Below, in pieces: positions 16,861 to 26,481 of a DNA stretch of 64,000 nucleotides. The translations under genes and the position numbers were made by a program. This stretch comes from FEN-1350 sp964386005 (GTDB lineage Bacteria; Planctomycetota; Phycisphaerae; Sedimentisphaerales; Anaerohalosphaeraceae): NCBI GenBank assembly GCA_964386005.1, contig CAYLSB010000016.1, positions 6,665-70,664 on the forward strand, given 5' to 3'. Numbering within the stretch: position 1 is the stretch's first letter; every line of letters starts with the position of its first letter. The notes beneath the pieces are model-generated. The model was given only the letters and a program-made list of their open reading frames with translations, did not search any database and was not told the DNA's origin.

Positions 16861-19800
16861 TCATCGTCCCTGCTCCGTTGCCTCTGCGACATGTTTCCCA
16901 ACGCCATCCCTCTCCCGGTTCACCTTCCCGCGTCTTCGAAGCTGTTCAGAAAACGCTTCCAGCCGGGTTGTCAAGGCCGGGTCTTCCTGCCCATCAAATG
17001 ACAAGTTGAGGATCGGCATCCCGCCGCAGTCACGGCTGATTCGCGTGGTCATCGACGCGACAATCGTCGAAGGCATACAACCAAAGGGCATAACATTCAC
17101 CACACCGTCGAAGCCCTTGTGATAGGCCTCGATCATTTTGCCGACGCTGAGAATCGCCTCGCCTTCAAAGCAGGGATCCAAGTAGGGCTTTGCCAGTCGT
17201 AACAGATGCTCGGACGGTTCCTCCGCTAACGGCCCAAACCGTTTCTCCAACGGTTCTGCCAGAGCATGTTCGATCCGGCGCATGACCTTGTCCTGAATCC
17301 AATTTCCGAACATTCGTCGGAACTGGTGGCGGCGAAGAGAGAAGTACTTACGAGTCGCATTGGTATAATAGATCCACTCGGAAGCCGGTGAAAGAGAACA
17401 TTGCAATCCCAGCGATTCCAAACGGCGGATAATGTGATTATTGGCAAAAGGATGATTGCGAACATAGATTTCGCCAACAACGGCTACGCGGGGTATCAAC
17501 ACATGTCCGTTACGGTCAATAGCCGCCAGACCTTCCGCCACATCAGCCATATACTTTTTCAGATCACCAAGACCCTGGCGTCGTTCGATCCGCCAAACCC
17601 AGCCATCGAGGTAATGACGATATCGTTCATTCACATATTCCGGATTCTTGGCCGAAGGTCGAAGGTGCAAAAGGACCTTATGCAACAAATCGGCACCGAC
17701 CGCGCCTGTCCACACATAACTGATGAACTTCAGGCCGCCGGCACCGTCAACGTGACGTGAGAACTCCTGATAAAAACGGCTGTCTTGATTGGGCGCAAGA
17801 ATCGCCACATCCTGCAATCCGGCCTGATCCAGAACCAACCGCTGCAGACAGTGATACATGCCAAACCGGCATGGTCCCGATGCACCGGGCATAAAGAACA
17901 TGCTTCGTACGGGTTTAAAATCGGGTCGTCGCGCAAGGGACATCATGTCGCCGATCGTGATCGCACAAGGCAGGCATTCTTTCCCCGTCGTGCATTGACG
18001 ACCGTACGACAGAGTTTTCTCATCGGCAAGGGACATCACCTCGGAAGCACAACCGAAGGCCCGGAATCCCGCCGACAGACCGTGCGCGCAATCGCCCATA
18101 TAGGGAACATAGATCCTTCGGTCCCGAATGGATAACGTTTCGCTGGAAGGATCGATCCGCTGCGACTTCGGCTCTGTCGATTGATAATGTCGAAGACTGT
18201 CGAGGAAAGCTTCCAAACGGGTCACCAAACCCGCATCGGCGGAATGTTCGTCCAACTCCAGGAACAGCGAAGGTTTTCCCTGCAAACAATCTTTAAAGAA
18301 GGACTGCATGAACGAATCCGGCCCACAACTGAAATTCGACAGATATATACCGAACAGTCGCGGATCGGATTTCAGGATCTCTGCGGACCGAAGAATCTTC
18401 TGGGCGGAACCCCAATAAACCTGCTGATGAAGCGACCGATTCGACAATCTGGCGGATTGCAGGTCGAGAAATTCCAGCGGCACCAGCATCGCCCCCAGAT
18501 CGGCAAGCTTGCGCGGCAATTGCAGATTCATGCCGGGATCACAGCCATTGTAGGGACGGCTGACCAGGACAAACAACTTTTGATTCGGAGACAAGGAAGC
18601 CAACATTTCCCGGCCTTTGTCACGAAGTTCCTTTTCAAAGTCCGCCTGTGCCGCAAGGGCCTTGCGCATGGCTTTCCGGGCTAATCGGGCCGGTCGATTC
18701 AATTCCGCGGCCAGACGTACAAAACTTTGCATCATCGGCCGTTCGCCATCGCCCAGGTACATGGGTGTTGTAAGCAGCTTGACGCCACCCAATTGATCCC
18801 CCATAGCCGACTGGATCTGAAAACCAAACGACTGAACGAAGGGGCACAACTGGTTAAAATCATTGTCTTCAAACAACCGATTCATGGAGGCAATGGAGGG
18901 AACAAGGAGATAATCAACCTTTCGCTCGAGCAACTCGGCACAATGGCCATAAGCGACCTTGACCGGATAACACGGCTGGGCCGGGACTTGCTCGATTCCC
19001 CGCTGGATGGTCGCGTTTGACGTCGGCTCCGAAAGAACCACATCCAATCCCAGTTCCCGTAGAAATGTTGCGAACATCGGCAGCAGGTACCAGGTCGCCA
19101 GGGCTCGCGGAATACCGACGGTCGCTTTACCCCCCTGCGGATTTGAACCGATCAGACCGGCGTGGGCCAACATTCGTTCGTTCCGCCATGCAAAGGCGTC
19201 AAACGATACTGCTTCTTGTTGACGCCGAACCACATTGTATCGATCGCATCTTGACCCGTAGAACAATGGCTGAACGCCGGCCATTCGAATCCGCTTGATC
19301 TGGCATTCATTGCTACATGATCGACAGGTAAACGTGTCAACCTCGTAATCGGTTTCAGTGAGGTTTTCGAAACCGCGGAATCGGCTCGCAAATGAGATTC
19401 CCTGTTCAACCTGGAAACGATGGTGTTCCATGGCCACGGCCGCGGCGCCCAACGCGCCGGTTACCTCGTGATGATCGGGGACACGAATGGCCTTTCCAGT
19501 AACCTGTTCAAAAGCGGCAACCACCGCGCGATTGAATGCCGTACCCCCCTGGAAACAGATCGTCTTTCCAATTCTCCGGCGGCCGACAACCCGATTGAGA
19601 TAATTGTTCACAATGGAATAACTCAGCGCAGCGACGAGATCCTCTTTGGCAGCGCCCTGCTGCTGCCATGCCAGAAGGTCCGATTCAATAAAAACCGTGC
19701 ATCGTTCCCCAAGCTTCAGCGGATGTTTGCTGCTGAATGCCAGTTGGGAAAACTCATCCCGAATGGAGATTCCCAGTCGCTGCGCTTGTTCTTCCAAAAA

Positions 19801-21225
19801 GGATCCCGTCCCCGCCGCACAGGCATGGTTCATCTCGAAATCTACTACCACGCCGTTTTCCAGCGATATGAATTTGCTATCCTGCCCCCCGATTTCAAAG
19901 ATGGTATCCACTTCCGGGCATACGATTCTCGCACCCCTCGCCTGGGCAGTGATTTCGTTGATGACGATATCGGCACCGATGAAATCGCCGGTTAAATAAC
20001 GCCCGGATCCGGTGGTTGCCGCGGCGAGAATTCGAACCTTGTTTCCAACCTTTCGGATCGTGTTGACCAGCCCCTCGCGGACGGCACGGAGGGGGTTGCC
20101 GGCCGTCATGAGGTACTCCTTCGACAGAACCCGCTGTTGCGAATCCATCACGGCCACATTGGTGCTGATCGAACCGACATCCACGCCCAGATAGGCGTCA
20201 ATCGGTTCGTTCCTTTCGGAAACGAGTTCTTCATGAACAACACTCGCCGGGACGGGAAGCCTTGGTTGAGCCAACGGAGGACGGCACGGCGCATTATTCA
20301 TCACCTCTTGGCCGGCAAGTTGATGTTCAAGTTTGTCAATTCGCAGCATTCCAATCGATAACGAATCCTTGCTTCTGGCCGCCAGGACCGCACCCATCGC
20401 ACCCGTAAAGAAATGTTGGCCGGGAACGATCACGCCTCCGGCCGGCAACTCGAAAACTTCTTCAAAAGCCCGCACAACGCCGCGATTTGCCGCAACGCCG
20501 CCGGTAAACAGGATTGGCTTGAAAAATGTCCGGCCGGCGCCAAGATTGCTTTTTAAACCTCTCGCCAGCGCCATACACAAGCCCGCAAGAATATCGCCCA
20601 TGGGCGTGGCCTGTTGCTGCAAATGAATCATATCGCTCTTGGCAAAAACCGAGCATCGTCCGGCCATTCGCGGCACGGTATGGCTATGCATCGACAAGGG
20701 ACCGAATTGTTCGATCTCGATACCGAGTCGCTCGGCCTGCTGATCCAGAAATGCCCCTGTCCCCGCGGCACAGGCGGAATTCAACGCGAAATCCCGAAGA
20801 CCCAAATGTCCGTTTTCACGGGCCAGAAAGATCAACTTGCTGTCCTGGCCGCCCATGTCGATCACCGTGGCCTGTTCCAGATCCGGATAGAGCCATGCGA
20901 TCGCCGAGGCCTGCGCAATTACCTCGTTGATGAAAGTAATATCGAGGATTTCCGCGGCTCTTCTTCCTGCGGTACCCGTGGCGACAGCGGTAAGATTGGG
21001 TTTCGGAAATCGGGCCAATACGGTTTCAAGTTGTTCCCGAAGCGTCTCCAGCGGTTTACCACACGTACGATGGTAATCGCTGTACACAACTTCAAGGGCC
21101 GGGTTCATCACGACCACATCACTGCTGACCGATCCGACATCCATGCCCAGATAGAATCGTTCAGTCTTTTCGGCCGTCACCGAAACCGGCGGTTCATATT
21201 GAATGGATGGAATATCCCGCATCAT
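16861..21225 (-). CDS. Giant 2-hydroxyacyl-CoA dehydratase activase (two ASKHA domains plus DUF2229-type region)
   Basis: A 1454-residue protein of the BadF/HgdC activase superfamily. Two tandem ASKHA ATPase domains begin with YLGMDVGSVSSDVVV and YLGVDVGSISTNVAV, each followed by an Fe-S and nucleotide region (ACAAGTGAFLDQQA and ACAAGTGSFLEEQA; GRCSVFAKSD and GERCTVFIESD). The C-terminal 800 residues include a cysteine-rich entry (CRSCSNECQIKR) and a dehydratase-subunit-like part (GKECLPCAI, SGPCRFGMYHC). The archetype uses ATP to drive low-potential electrons into a dehydratase; this large family exists in many anaerobes and its substrate is undefined. ATG 21225 has the Shine-Dalgarno AAGGA; GTG 21258 is an alternative. 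No separate dehydratase subunits lie adjacent. Confidence 0.88.
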   Translation of the reverse strand: MMRDIPSIQYEPPVSVTAEKTERFYLGMDVGSVSSDVVVMNPALEVVYSDYHRTCGKPLETLREQLETVLARFPKPNLTAVATGTAGRRAAEILDITFINEVIAQASAIAWLYPDLEQATVIDMGGQDSKLIFLARENGHLGLRDFALNSACAAGTGAFLDQQAERLGIEIEQFGPLSMHSHTVPRMAGRCSVFAKSDMIHLQQQATPMGDILAGLCMALARGLKSNLGAGRTFFKPILFTGGVAANRGVVRAFEEVFELPAGGVIVPGQHFFTGAMGAVLAARSKDSLSIGMLRIDKLEHQLAGQEVMNNAPCRPPLAQPRLPVPASVVHEELVSERNEPIDAYLGVDVGSISTNVAVMDSQQRVLSKEYLMTAGNPLRAVREGLVNTIRKVGNKVRILAAATTGSGRYLTGDFIGADIVINEITAQARGARIVCPEVDTIFEIGGQDSKFISLENGVVVDFEMNHACAAGTGSFLEEQAQRLGISIRDEFSQLAFSSKHPLKLGERCTVFIESDLLAWQQQGAAKEDLVAALSYSIVNNYLNRVVGRRRIGKTICFQGGTAFNRAVVAAFEQVTGKAIRVPDHHEVTGALGAAAVAMEHHRFQVEQGISFASRFRGFENLTETDYEVDTFTCRSCSNECQIKRIRMAGVQPLFYGSRCDRYNVVRRQQEAVSFDAFAWRNERMLAHAGLIGSNPQGGKATVGIPRALATWYLLPMFATFLRELGLDVVLSEPTSNATIQRGIEQVPAQPCYPVKVAYGHCAELLERKVDYLLVPSIASMNRLFEDNDFNQLCPFVQSFGFQIQSAMGDQLGGVKLLTTPMYLGDGERPMMQSFVRLAAELNRPARLARKAMRKALAAQADFEKELRDKGREMLASLSPNQKLFVLVSRPYNGCDPGMNLQLPRKLADLGAMLVPLEFLDLQSARLSNRSLHQQVYWGSAQKILRSAEILKSDPRLFGIYLSNFSCGPDSFMQSFFKDCLQGKPSLFLELDEHSADAGLVTRLEAFLDSLRHYQSTEPKSQRIDPSSETLSIRDRRIYVPYMGDCAHGLSAGFRAFGCASEVMSLADEKTLSYGRQCTTGKECLPCAITIGDMMSLARRPDFKPVRSMFFMPGASGPCRFGMYHCLQRLVLDQAGLQDVAILAPNQDSRFYQEFSRHVDGAGGLKFISYVWTGAVGADLLHKVLLHLRPSAKNPEYVNERYRHYLDGWVWRIERRQGLGDLKKYMADVAEGLAAIDRNGHVLIPRVAVVGEIYVRNHPFANNHIIRRLESLGLQCSLSPASEWIYYTNATRKYFSLRRHQFRRMFGNWIQDKVMRRIEHALAEPLEKRFGPLAEEPSEHLLRLAKPYLDPCFEGEAILSVGKMIEAYHKGFDGVVNVMPFGCMPSTIVASMTTRISRDCGGMPILNLSFDGQEDPALTTRLEAFSEQLRRRGKVNRERDGVGKHVAEATEQGR

Positions 21226-21309
21226 CGTCGCTTTCCTTATCCGTGGCTCCGTTTCCACTTTTCGTAATCATACAAGTTTTTCCGGATTCGGCAAGAGATT
21301 CGGAAAGTC

Positions 21310-21344
21310 AAAAAATGAGACCGGATGATATCCTTCACCCGGTC
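21310..21344 (-). terminator. Rho-independent terminator after the radical SAM gene
   Basis: On the minus strand the stem GACCGG/CCGGTC (14-base loop) is followed by TCATTTTTT. It lies 12 to 46 bases past the stop of the radical SAM gene and separates it from the activase gene. Confidence 0.65.
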
Positions 21345-21355
21345 CCATCCCGTTA

Positions 21356-22723
21356 CTATGCACAGAAAGGTACAGGAATCGTTTTCGATACAGCCGGGAT
21401 ATCCTCGGTCGCGGGATCATATCCGTGAATCTTGAATTGCCGTGTCCGACCGTAAAATGCCAGATTTAAAACCAACGGATAAATCAGATGCGACAATCCC
21501 TTCGGCGTAATCGCCCACCGAAACAATCGTTTCAGGATAGCCGAGGGTCGATAAAACCGATGGATCACCCAGTCGGCCCCGCCCTTCAATTGCTCGGCGC
21601 GCATCCGTACCGGTTCAAAGACCACATGGCGATAATCATAATGTGACAGGTCCCGATCCCGAATGCGATCGTTCATCTGATCATGCAGGGGTGTACCGGG
21701 AAGCGGCGTCACGATCGAAACCAGGATCGTGTCGATCGCAATCCGGTCCAGAAGCTTCAACGTCCTCGAAAATACCCCGGGATCATCATCGTCGAAACCG
21801 AACATCAGTCCCGCTTCGACAAAAATTCCGTGCGAATGAAACCGCGCGATCGCGTCGCGATATCGCCGAGGAATATTAAACGCCTTTTCCTGTGTGCCGA
21901 GGGACTTGTCATTGAAACTCTCTAACCCCACAAATACGCCCACACAGCCCGCATCGGCCATTAACGTCAGTAATTCGTCATCCCAAGCGACTTCGATGGA
22001 TAGCTGCGTCAACCAGTGTTTGTTCAATCCCGCAAGTCCGCGAAACAATGCCACGGAGTAATCGCGGTTCTGCGTCAGATTATCATCAACAAAGATGAAG
22101 AACTTTTCTTGAAAGCCGGCCACTTCTCCAACCACTTCATCTACCGGTCGGCAATAATGATGAGCATCATAGAATCGGCTCACGGAACAGAACCGGCAGC
22201 GATTTCGGCAGCCCATCGTGGCGTAGGTCGCATTGGTCGTGACATACTGATGCCGTGCGACCAGATGCCGGGGCAGTTCACTCGGGACCGGGGCCGCCGG
22301 ATTGCCGTGATAAACCGGTTGGAGTCGTCCGGTCGTGAGATCGTCCAGCAATCGCGGCCACGCCTCCATGGCCGGACCCACGACAACCGCATCACAATGT
22401 TCCAGCGCCGATTGTGGATTCAACGACGGATAAAATCCGCCCATCACCACCGGAATGCCCCGTTGGCGAAATCGATTTGAAATTTCAAATGCCCGCGGCG
22501 CCGTTGCCGTCATCACGGTCAAGCCCACGACATCGTATTCTCCGTCGAAATCTACCGCGTCAATCTGTTCATCAACCAGAGTGATCTGGGCATCCGACGG
22601 ACTCAGCCGCGCTACGGTTAGCAGGGACAGCATTGAGAATCGAAACGACCTCCCGTTGAACCACCTGCTGCTGCCGATTCCATTCCACGGACCCGACGAT
22701 GGACAAATCAATCCGATCTTCAT
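21356..22723 (-). CDS. B12-binding-domain radical SAM protein
   Basis: A 455-residue protein with an N-terminal cobalamin-binding-like Rossmann domain (residues 1-140, including VVGLTVMTATAPRAFEI and PVVMGGFYPSLNP), then a radical SAM core with the CxxxCxxC cluster MGCRNRCRFC near 173-181. The downstream VFVGLESFND and GLMFGFDDDDPGVF motifs are typical of the HpnP/HpnR/DUF4070 group. The expected histidine of B12-dependent methylases was not identified, so cobalamin binding is uncertain. Shine-Dalgarno AAGGAG is six bases from the ATG. It is followed by its own terminator, so it is probably monocistronic or the end of the operon from 23466. The substrate is unknown. Confidence 0.83.
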   Translation of the reverse strand: MKIGLICPSSGPWNGIGSSRWFNGRSFRFSMLSLLTVARLSPSDAQITLVDEQIDAVDFDGEYDVVGLTVMTATAPRAFEISNRFRQRGIPVVMGGFYPSLNPQSALEHCDAVVVGPAMEAWPRLLDDLTTGRLQPVYHGNPAAPVPSELPRHLVARHQYVTTNATYATMGCRNRCRFCSVSRFYDAHHYCRPVDEVVGEVAGFQEKFFIFVDDNLTQNRDYSVALFRGLAGLNKHWLTQLSIEVAWDDELLTLMADAGCVGVFVGLESFNDKSLGTQEKAFNIPRRYRDAIARFHSHGIFVEAGLMFGFDDDDPGVFSRTLKLLDRIAIDTILVSIVTPLPGTPLHDQMNDRIRDRDLSHYDYRHVVFEPVRMRAEQLKGGADWVIHRFYRPSAILKRLFRWAITPKGLSHLIYPLVLNLAFYGRTRQFKIHGYDPATEDIPAVSKTIPVPFCA

Positions 22724-22764
22724 GGGTTGCTCCTTGCATTCGATTTTCTGGGGATCGAATTCGA

Positions 22765-23307
22765 TTACATTTCATCCTGATGTTTTTCAATGTCATCCAA
22801 ATCCATCGGCGGGTTCTTCTTGAGATCGTCAATCCACTTCAGAGTTCGTTCATTGGGCGCGTAAAGCATTACGATATCCCGGGTGACATCTACAATCTCG
22901 ATATTGTCGGCTGTAAAGTCGCACTGCCAGACGATCGCCACAACGTCGTTCTTCTTAGCGACTTCCGGCAATTGATCCTTGATCGGAACCAGTAAATCAT
23001 CCACCGGAACTCTTCCGAATCCCTGTCGGTGGAGCTGGCGTTGATGTTTTTTACCCCACGCTTCGAGTTCCTCAACCTTCTTGGCGTCGCCATCGGCCCT
23101 GGCTTTTTTCATTTCCTCCATTTTTTGGATGCCTGTGTTATATTTGGAAGGCGCCCAGGCAATGGCGATGGCCCGATTGTCGTAAACGCCGATTCGCATC
23201 TTCTTGGTTTGCTGTATTCCTTCCGAGGCATTTCGGACCTGCCCCACTGCGACCATCCCTCCCAAAACCGCCACACATCCAGCCAAAATCATTCCGTTCC
23301 GCTTCAT
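22765..23307 (-). CDS. Exported hypothetical protein
   Basis: A 180-residue protein with an N-terminal signal-like segment (GMILAGCVAVLGGMVAVGQV). The mature part starts with KKMRIGVYDNRAIAIAWAPS, then a charged, probably helical region (residues 60-95, rich in Lys and Glu), and a C-terminal part with VVAIVWQCDFTADNIEIVDVT. The layout is faintly like OmpH/Skp chaperones (a strand, then a helical arm), but I cannot place it in a family. It lacks cysteines apart from one in the signal region and one near 130. It lies 24 bases after a tiny membrane protein and shares its direction; good Shine-Dalgarno (AAAGGA). Confidence 0.7.
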   Translation of the reverse strand: MKRNGMILAGCVAVLGGMVAVGQVRNASEGIQQTKKMRIGVYDNRAIAIAWAPSKYNTGIQKMEEMKKARADGDAKKVEELEAWGKKHQRQLHRQGFGRVPVDDLLVPIKDQLPEVAKKNDVVAIVWQCDFTADNIEIVDVTRDIVMLYAPNERTLKWIDDLKKNPPMDLDDIEKHQDEM

Positions 23308-23331
23308 TGAAGTTTCCTTTCAATTCCGTGG

Positions 23332-23466
23332 TTAATAGAGAACTGAATATGAATACACATTGGGTAATTGAAGAAACCATTGCACAAACACATACAACTC
23401 CATACCGATAGCCAGTATCACTGCCATGATTCCGCCCGCTGTTATGATCTTTTCTGCCATTCGCAT
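23332..23466 (-). CDS. Small single-helix membrane protein (44 residues)
   Basis: An open frame beginning MRMAEKIITAGG with one hydrophobic helix (IMAVILAIGMELYVFVQWFLQL) and a short tail ending in VLY. A reasonable Shine-Dalgarno (AAGGGA) lies about six bases upstream, and the gene ends 24 bases before the exported hypothetical gene. It could be a small envelope partner of that protein. No family is recognised; coding is supported only by the ribosome site, position and a plausible membrane segment. Confidence 0.45.
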   Translation of the reverse strand: MRMAEKIITAGGIMAVILAIGMELYVFVQWFLQLPNVYSYSVLY

Positions 23467-23616
23467 TTGTATTCCCTTTGCACGCTTCAAGAAACCGATT
23501 CCTTTGCATTATCGCAACGTACAGAATTAACAAGAAACGTACCAATGACTACTAATTCTTAAGTTCTTTAATAACAATAATTTACAATGTAACAGAATTC
23601 ATTTTGAGAATAGAAA

Positions 23617-23645
23617 TTGACATATAATGCATATCGATATACATT
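23617..23645 (+). promoter_or_regulatory. Sigma-70-like promoter with an 18-base palindrome upstream of the sigma-54 activator
   Basis: TTGACA at 23617-23622, a 17-base spacer and TACATT at 23640-23645 give a good promoter match. A near-perfect palindrome ATGCATATCGATATACAT (one mismatched pair) spans 23627-23644, overlapping the spacer and the -10 box, as an operator would. Transcription would begin around 23652, at the ATG itself, so the message may be leaderless. Confidence 0.5.
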
Positions 23646-23651
23646 TTATGT

Positions 23652-25151
23652 ATGGGAAAACGAACTCTAAATGAGACTGACAAGAGCTTTTTCGAAATGG
23701 TTTCTGAAGCGGCATTCGCCAACCCCTTCAGCGAGCAGAGAGAATCCATCGATCGACGGATCGTGGGCCAATCCGCCACCGGATCCTGGAAGGAGCTTCT
23801 TCCGGATGTCCTTACGAGGGTGAACCAGAAAATCGCCGAGTTGGATTCCGACCGTCCCGTCGTGATCACGGAGTTCGGTCGAGATCGTCGCGCGGTGGAG
23901 TTGGTCCTATTGTTCCGCTATTATCACCAGTATATGAGCCAATTTGACGATCATATCCTCGCCCAACAGGCCGCAACCGGCATCGAACCGATCCCGGTTT
24001 CCTTCGCCAAACACGTGGTGGGGGATCTCCGATCCCGGGGATTTTTGGAGACGGACGCCGCTCGGGTGATGGGATTATTTTTCCAGATTCGCCGTGCTTT
24101 TCACTTCATCGACCGCGCCCTGGTCGGACAAAGCCCCTGTATGCGGAAATTACGAGTAGATTTATGGAACAATATCTTTACCCACGATATCCGTTTTTAC
24201 CAAAGCCACCTGTGCGATCGGATGGAGGATTTTTCCACCCTGCTGCTGGGTCCGACCGGTTCCGGCAAGGGCGCGGCCGCCGCGTCGATCGGGCAAAGCG
24301 GTTTCATTCCCTTCGATGAAACGAAGGGGCGATTTGCGGCCAATTTCTGCCGGTCGTTTGTGGCGGTCAATTTGTCGCAGTATCCTCAGGCCCTTCTGGA
24401 ATCGGAACTTTTTGGCCACACCAAGGGGGCGTTCACGGGCGCGGTAAGCGCACATCAGGGCCTGTTGACACAGTGCGGCAGGCACGGATCGATCTTCCTG
24501 GATGAGATCGGCGACGTCGGTCCTCAGATCCAAATCAAGCTGTTAAAAGTGCTCGAAGAGCGGCAGTTTAATCCCGTCGGAGGCAACGAAATCCTTCGCT
24601 TTCACGGTCGGATCATCGCGGCTACGCATCACAGCCTAATGCGGTTGAGGGGTACGGGCCGTTTCCGCGACGATTTTTACTATCGGCTGTGCAGCGACAC
24701 GATCCAGGTGCCTTCGCTCAAGCAACGGATCGCCGAAAACCCGGAGGAGCTGAACGAACTGATCGCCCACACGGTACGATGGATTGCCGGAGATGAATTG
24801 AAGGGGCTGTGTCGCCACATACGGGACGTGATCGACAAACGGCTGGGACCGGAATACCCGTGGCCGGGCAACGTTCGAGAACTGGCACAGTGCGTGCGAA
24901 GCGTGATCGTCAAACACGATTACCGTCCAGAGGGAATCGATCGGATCCAGCCCGGTCGGGACCTGGCCGACCGGATTGCCGAAGGGACCCTCACCGCCGA
25001 AGATTTATTGCATGAGTATTGCGGGATGCTCTTCGAAAAATTCGGAACCTACGAAGAAGCGGCCCGTCGTTCCGGCCTCGAACGCCGCACCGTCAAAAAA
25101 CATGTACAAGCGTGGGTCAAGGACCGATTTCAAAAAGAGCAAACGCCCTGA
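23652..25151 (+). CDS. Sigma-54 interacting transcriptional activator (AAA+), without receiver domain
   Basis: A 499-residue enhancer-binding protein. Residues 1-160 are an N-terminal domain I do not recognise (no aspartate receiver, GAF or PAS signature). The AAA+ domain has a Walker A GPTGSGKG (200-207), the sigma-54 contact loop GAFTGA (259-264), Walker B SIFLDEIGDV and the sensor segment GRFRDDFYYRL. About 25 residues between Walker A and the next core strand are longer than in PspF. The C-terminal Fis-type helix-turn-helix is GTYEEAARRSGLERRTVKKHV. It would activate sigma-54 promoters; its targets and signal are unknown. No Shine-Dalgarno precedes the ATG. Confidence 0.88.
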   Translation: MGKRTLNETDKSFFEMVSEAAFANPFSEQRESIDRRIVGQSATGSWKELLPDVLTRVNQKIAELDSDRPVVITEFGRDRRAVELVLLFRYYHQYMSQFDDHILAQQAATGIEPIPVSFAKHVVGDLRSRGFLETDAARVMGLFFQIRRAFHFIDRALVGQSPCMRKLRVDLWNNIFTHDIRFYQSHLCDRMEDFSTLLLGPTGSGKGAAAASIGQSGFIPFDETKGRFAANFCRSFVAVNLSQYPQALLESELFGHTKGAFTGAVSAHQGLLTQCGRHGSIFLDEIGDVGPQIQIKLLKVLEERQFNPVGGNEILRFHGRIIAATHHSLMRLRGTGRFRDDFYYRLCSDTIQVPSLKQRIAENPEELNELIAHTVRWIAGDELKGLCRHIRDVIDKRLGPEYPWPGNVRELAQCVRSVIVKHDYRPEGIDRIQPGRDLADRIAEGTLTAEDLLHEYCGMLFEKFGTYEEAARRSGLERRTVKKHVQAWVKDRFQKEQTP

Positions 25152-25590
25152 ACATCATTGCGTCCTACCGTCCCCTTCCGATGCGTATGCTATGGTTTTC
25201 CGTCGAAAGACCGAGCCGCGGCTGATTGCGGAGCAACGTTGAATCCTTTCACAAATGGATCGTGTCCGGCATATCGAAATCTTCCGGCTTTCCGTGAATC
25301 CATCACGATGGGAATCCTGTTGATTTATATCCATCGGGGAGTCCGATATACGGATCGAATTGCGGTTATGCACAATCCGTCGAGGTCAAGCCCGCCGACA
25401 TTATCATTTCAGCCGAGGGAACGCGATCCGAGGGAGTACCACAGATCTACTGCCTTGCGAGGGAAAAAAGATCGTGTATAATTCGTCTTTATCCAATCGC
25501 AGCGCCACGAGAAATGCTTGAGGATATAACCGAATACAGCCGAATACAATAGAAGTAAAATTGTGAGAAAGAATCCCAGGAGTATTGCAT
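25152..25590. other. 439-base intergenic region before the amidase
   Basis: No convincing gene on either strand. The right end holds a strong promoter (25455-25482) and a leader with two copies of CCGAATACA (near 25529 and 25541). The left 250 bases show nothing I can assign. Confidence 0.5.
25455..25482 (+). promoter_or_regulatory. Sigma-70-like promoter for the amidase gene
   Basis: TTGCGA at 25455-25460, a 16-base spacer, and a perfect TATAAT at 25477-25482. The predicted start near 25489 leaves a leader of about 100 bases before the TTG start of the amidase. Confidence 0.6.
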
Positions 25591-26346
25591 TTGAAAACAA
25601 AAGCGTGCGTTTATGGAATCATCCTGCCAGGGGTCGTATTCTGGTGCATAGGTTGTGGAACTGAAACCCGGGAAACTCCATCGATTATTGGACGGACCCA
25701 GCCGCCGATCCTCACTCCCCTGCCATCGCCCAAACCCGCTCCAACACCCGTCTGGACGTCGCCGCTGCCGATTCCCTCCACGGGAACCAGTCTTGCCGGG
25801 CGGGTTTTTATTGTCGATCCGGGTCATGGAGGAAAAGATCCGGGGGCCGGAGAAACGGGGTATTCCAATGTACCTGAAAAGACCCTGGTTCTGGCGATTG
25901 CCAAGGATGTCAACACGCTCTTAAAGGCCCAGGGCGCAAAAGTCGTAATGACTCGAACGGGCGATACGTTCATCGAACTGGACGAACGCGCCGCAATGGC
26001 AGACCGGAACAAAGTTGACCTGCTGATCTCGATTCATGCCGACTCGAATCGCGATCGAACAATCAGCGGAGCTTCGATATACATTTCACGGAGTGCATTA
26101 TCCATGAGCCGCCGAATCGCCAACAGTATTCATAAGAGTCTGCATAGCGCCGGAATATTTTCACGAGGTGTGCGTCAAGCGGATTTCCGCGTAATCGCGA
26201 AGCATTCTCGCCCGGCCGTGCTGGTTGAAACGGGGTATTTGACGAATGCCTCGGATGCAAAACTTCTGAATACTCCCGGGTACCGGACCAAAATCGCCAA
26301 GGCCATAGTGGCGGGAATCACCGATGTGCTCGGACAGGGAAAATAA
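25591..26346 (+). CDS. N-acetylmuramoyl-L-alanine amidase (Amidase_3) lipoprotein
   Basis: A 251-residue zinc amidase that cleaves the bond between N-acetylmuramic acid and the peptide stem of peptidoglycan. A lipoprotein signal ends at IGC (Cys22), followed by a Pro/Thr-rich linker (residues 30-68). The catalytic domain has the zinc ligands in DPGHGGKDPGA and VDLLISIHAD, and the catalytic glutamate in LVETGYLTN. The start is TTG at 25591, eight bases after AGGAG; the TTG at 25585 is too close to that site. It is a single gene with its own promoter. Presence of the enzyme implies peptidoglycan in this organism. Confidence 0.9.
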   Translation: MKTKACVYGIILPGVVFWCIGCGTETRETPSIIGRTQPPILTPLPSPKPAPTPVWTSPLPIPSTGTSLAGRVFIVDPGHGGKDPGAGETGYSNVPEKTLVLAIAKDVNTLLKAQGAKVVMTRTGDTFIELDERAAMADRNKVDLLISIHADSNRDRTISGASIYISRSALSMSRRIANSIHKSLHSAGIFSRGVRQADFRVIAKHSRPAVLVETGYLTNASDAKLLNTPGYRTKIAKAIVAGITDVLGQGK

Positions 26347-26481
26347 TTCATGATGAGGGTTTATCCTATCATGCGATCGGTTTTATCCCTCTACCGACTC
26401 TACATATAATTCACGGGAAGAAACCCAAAAACGCCACTGCCAGCATCTTGTTCTCGAGAGGGGAAAGGTTCGGAAATTCCT

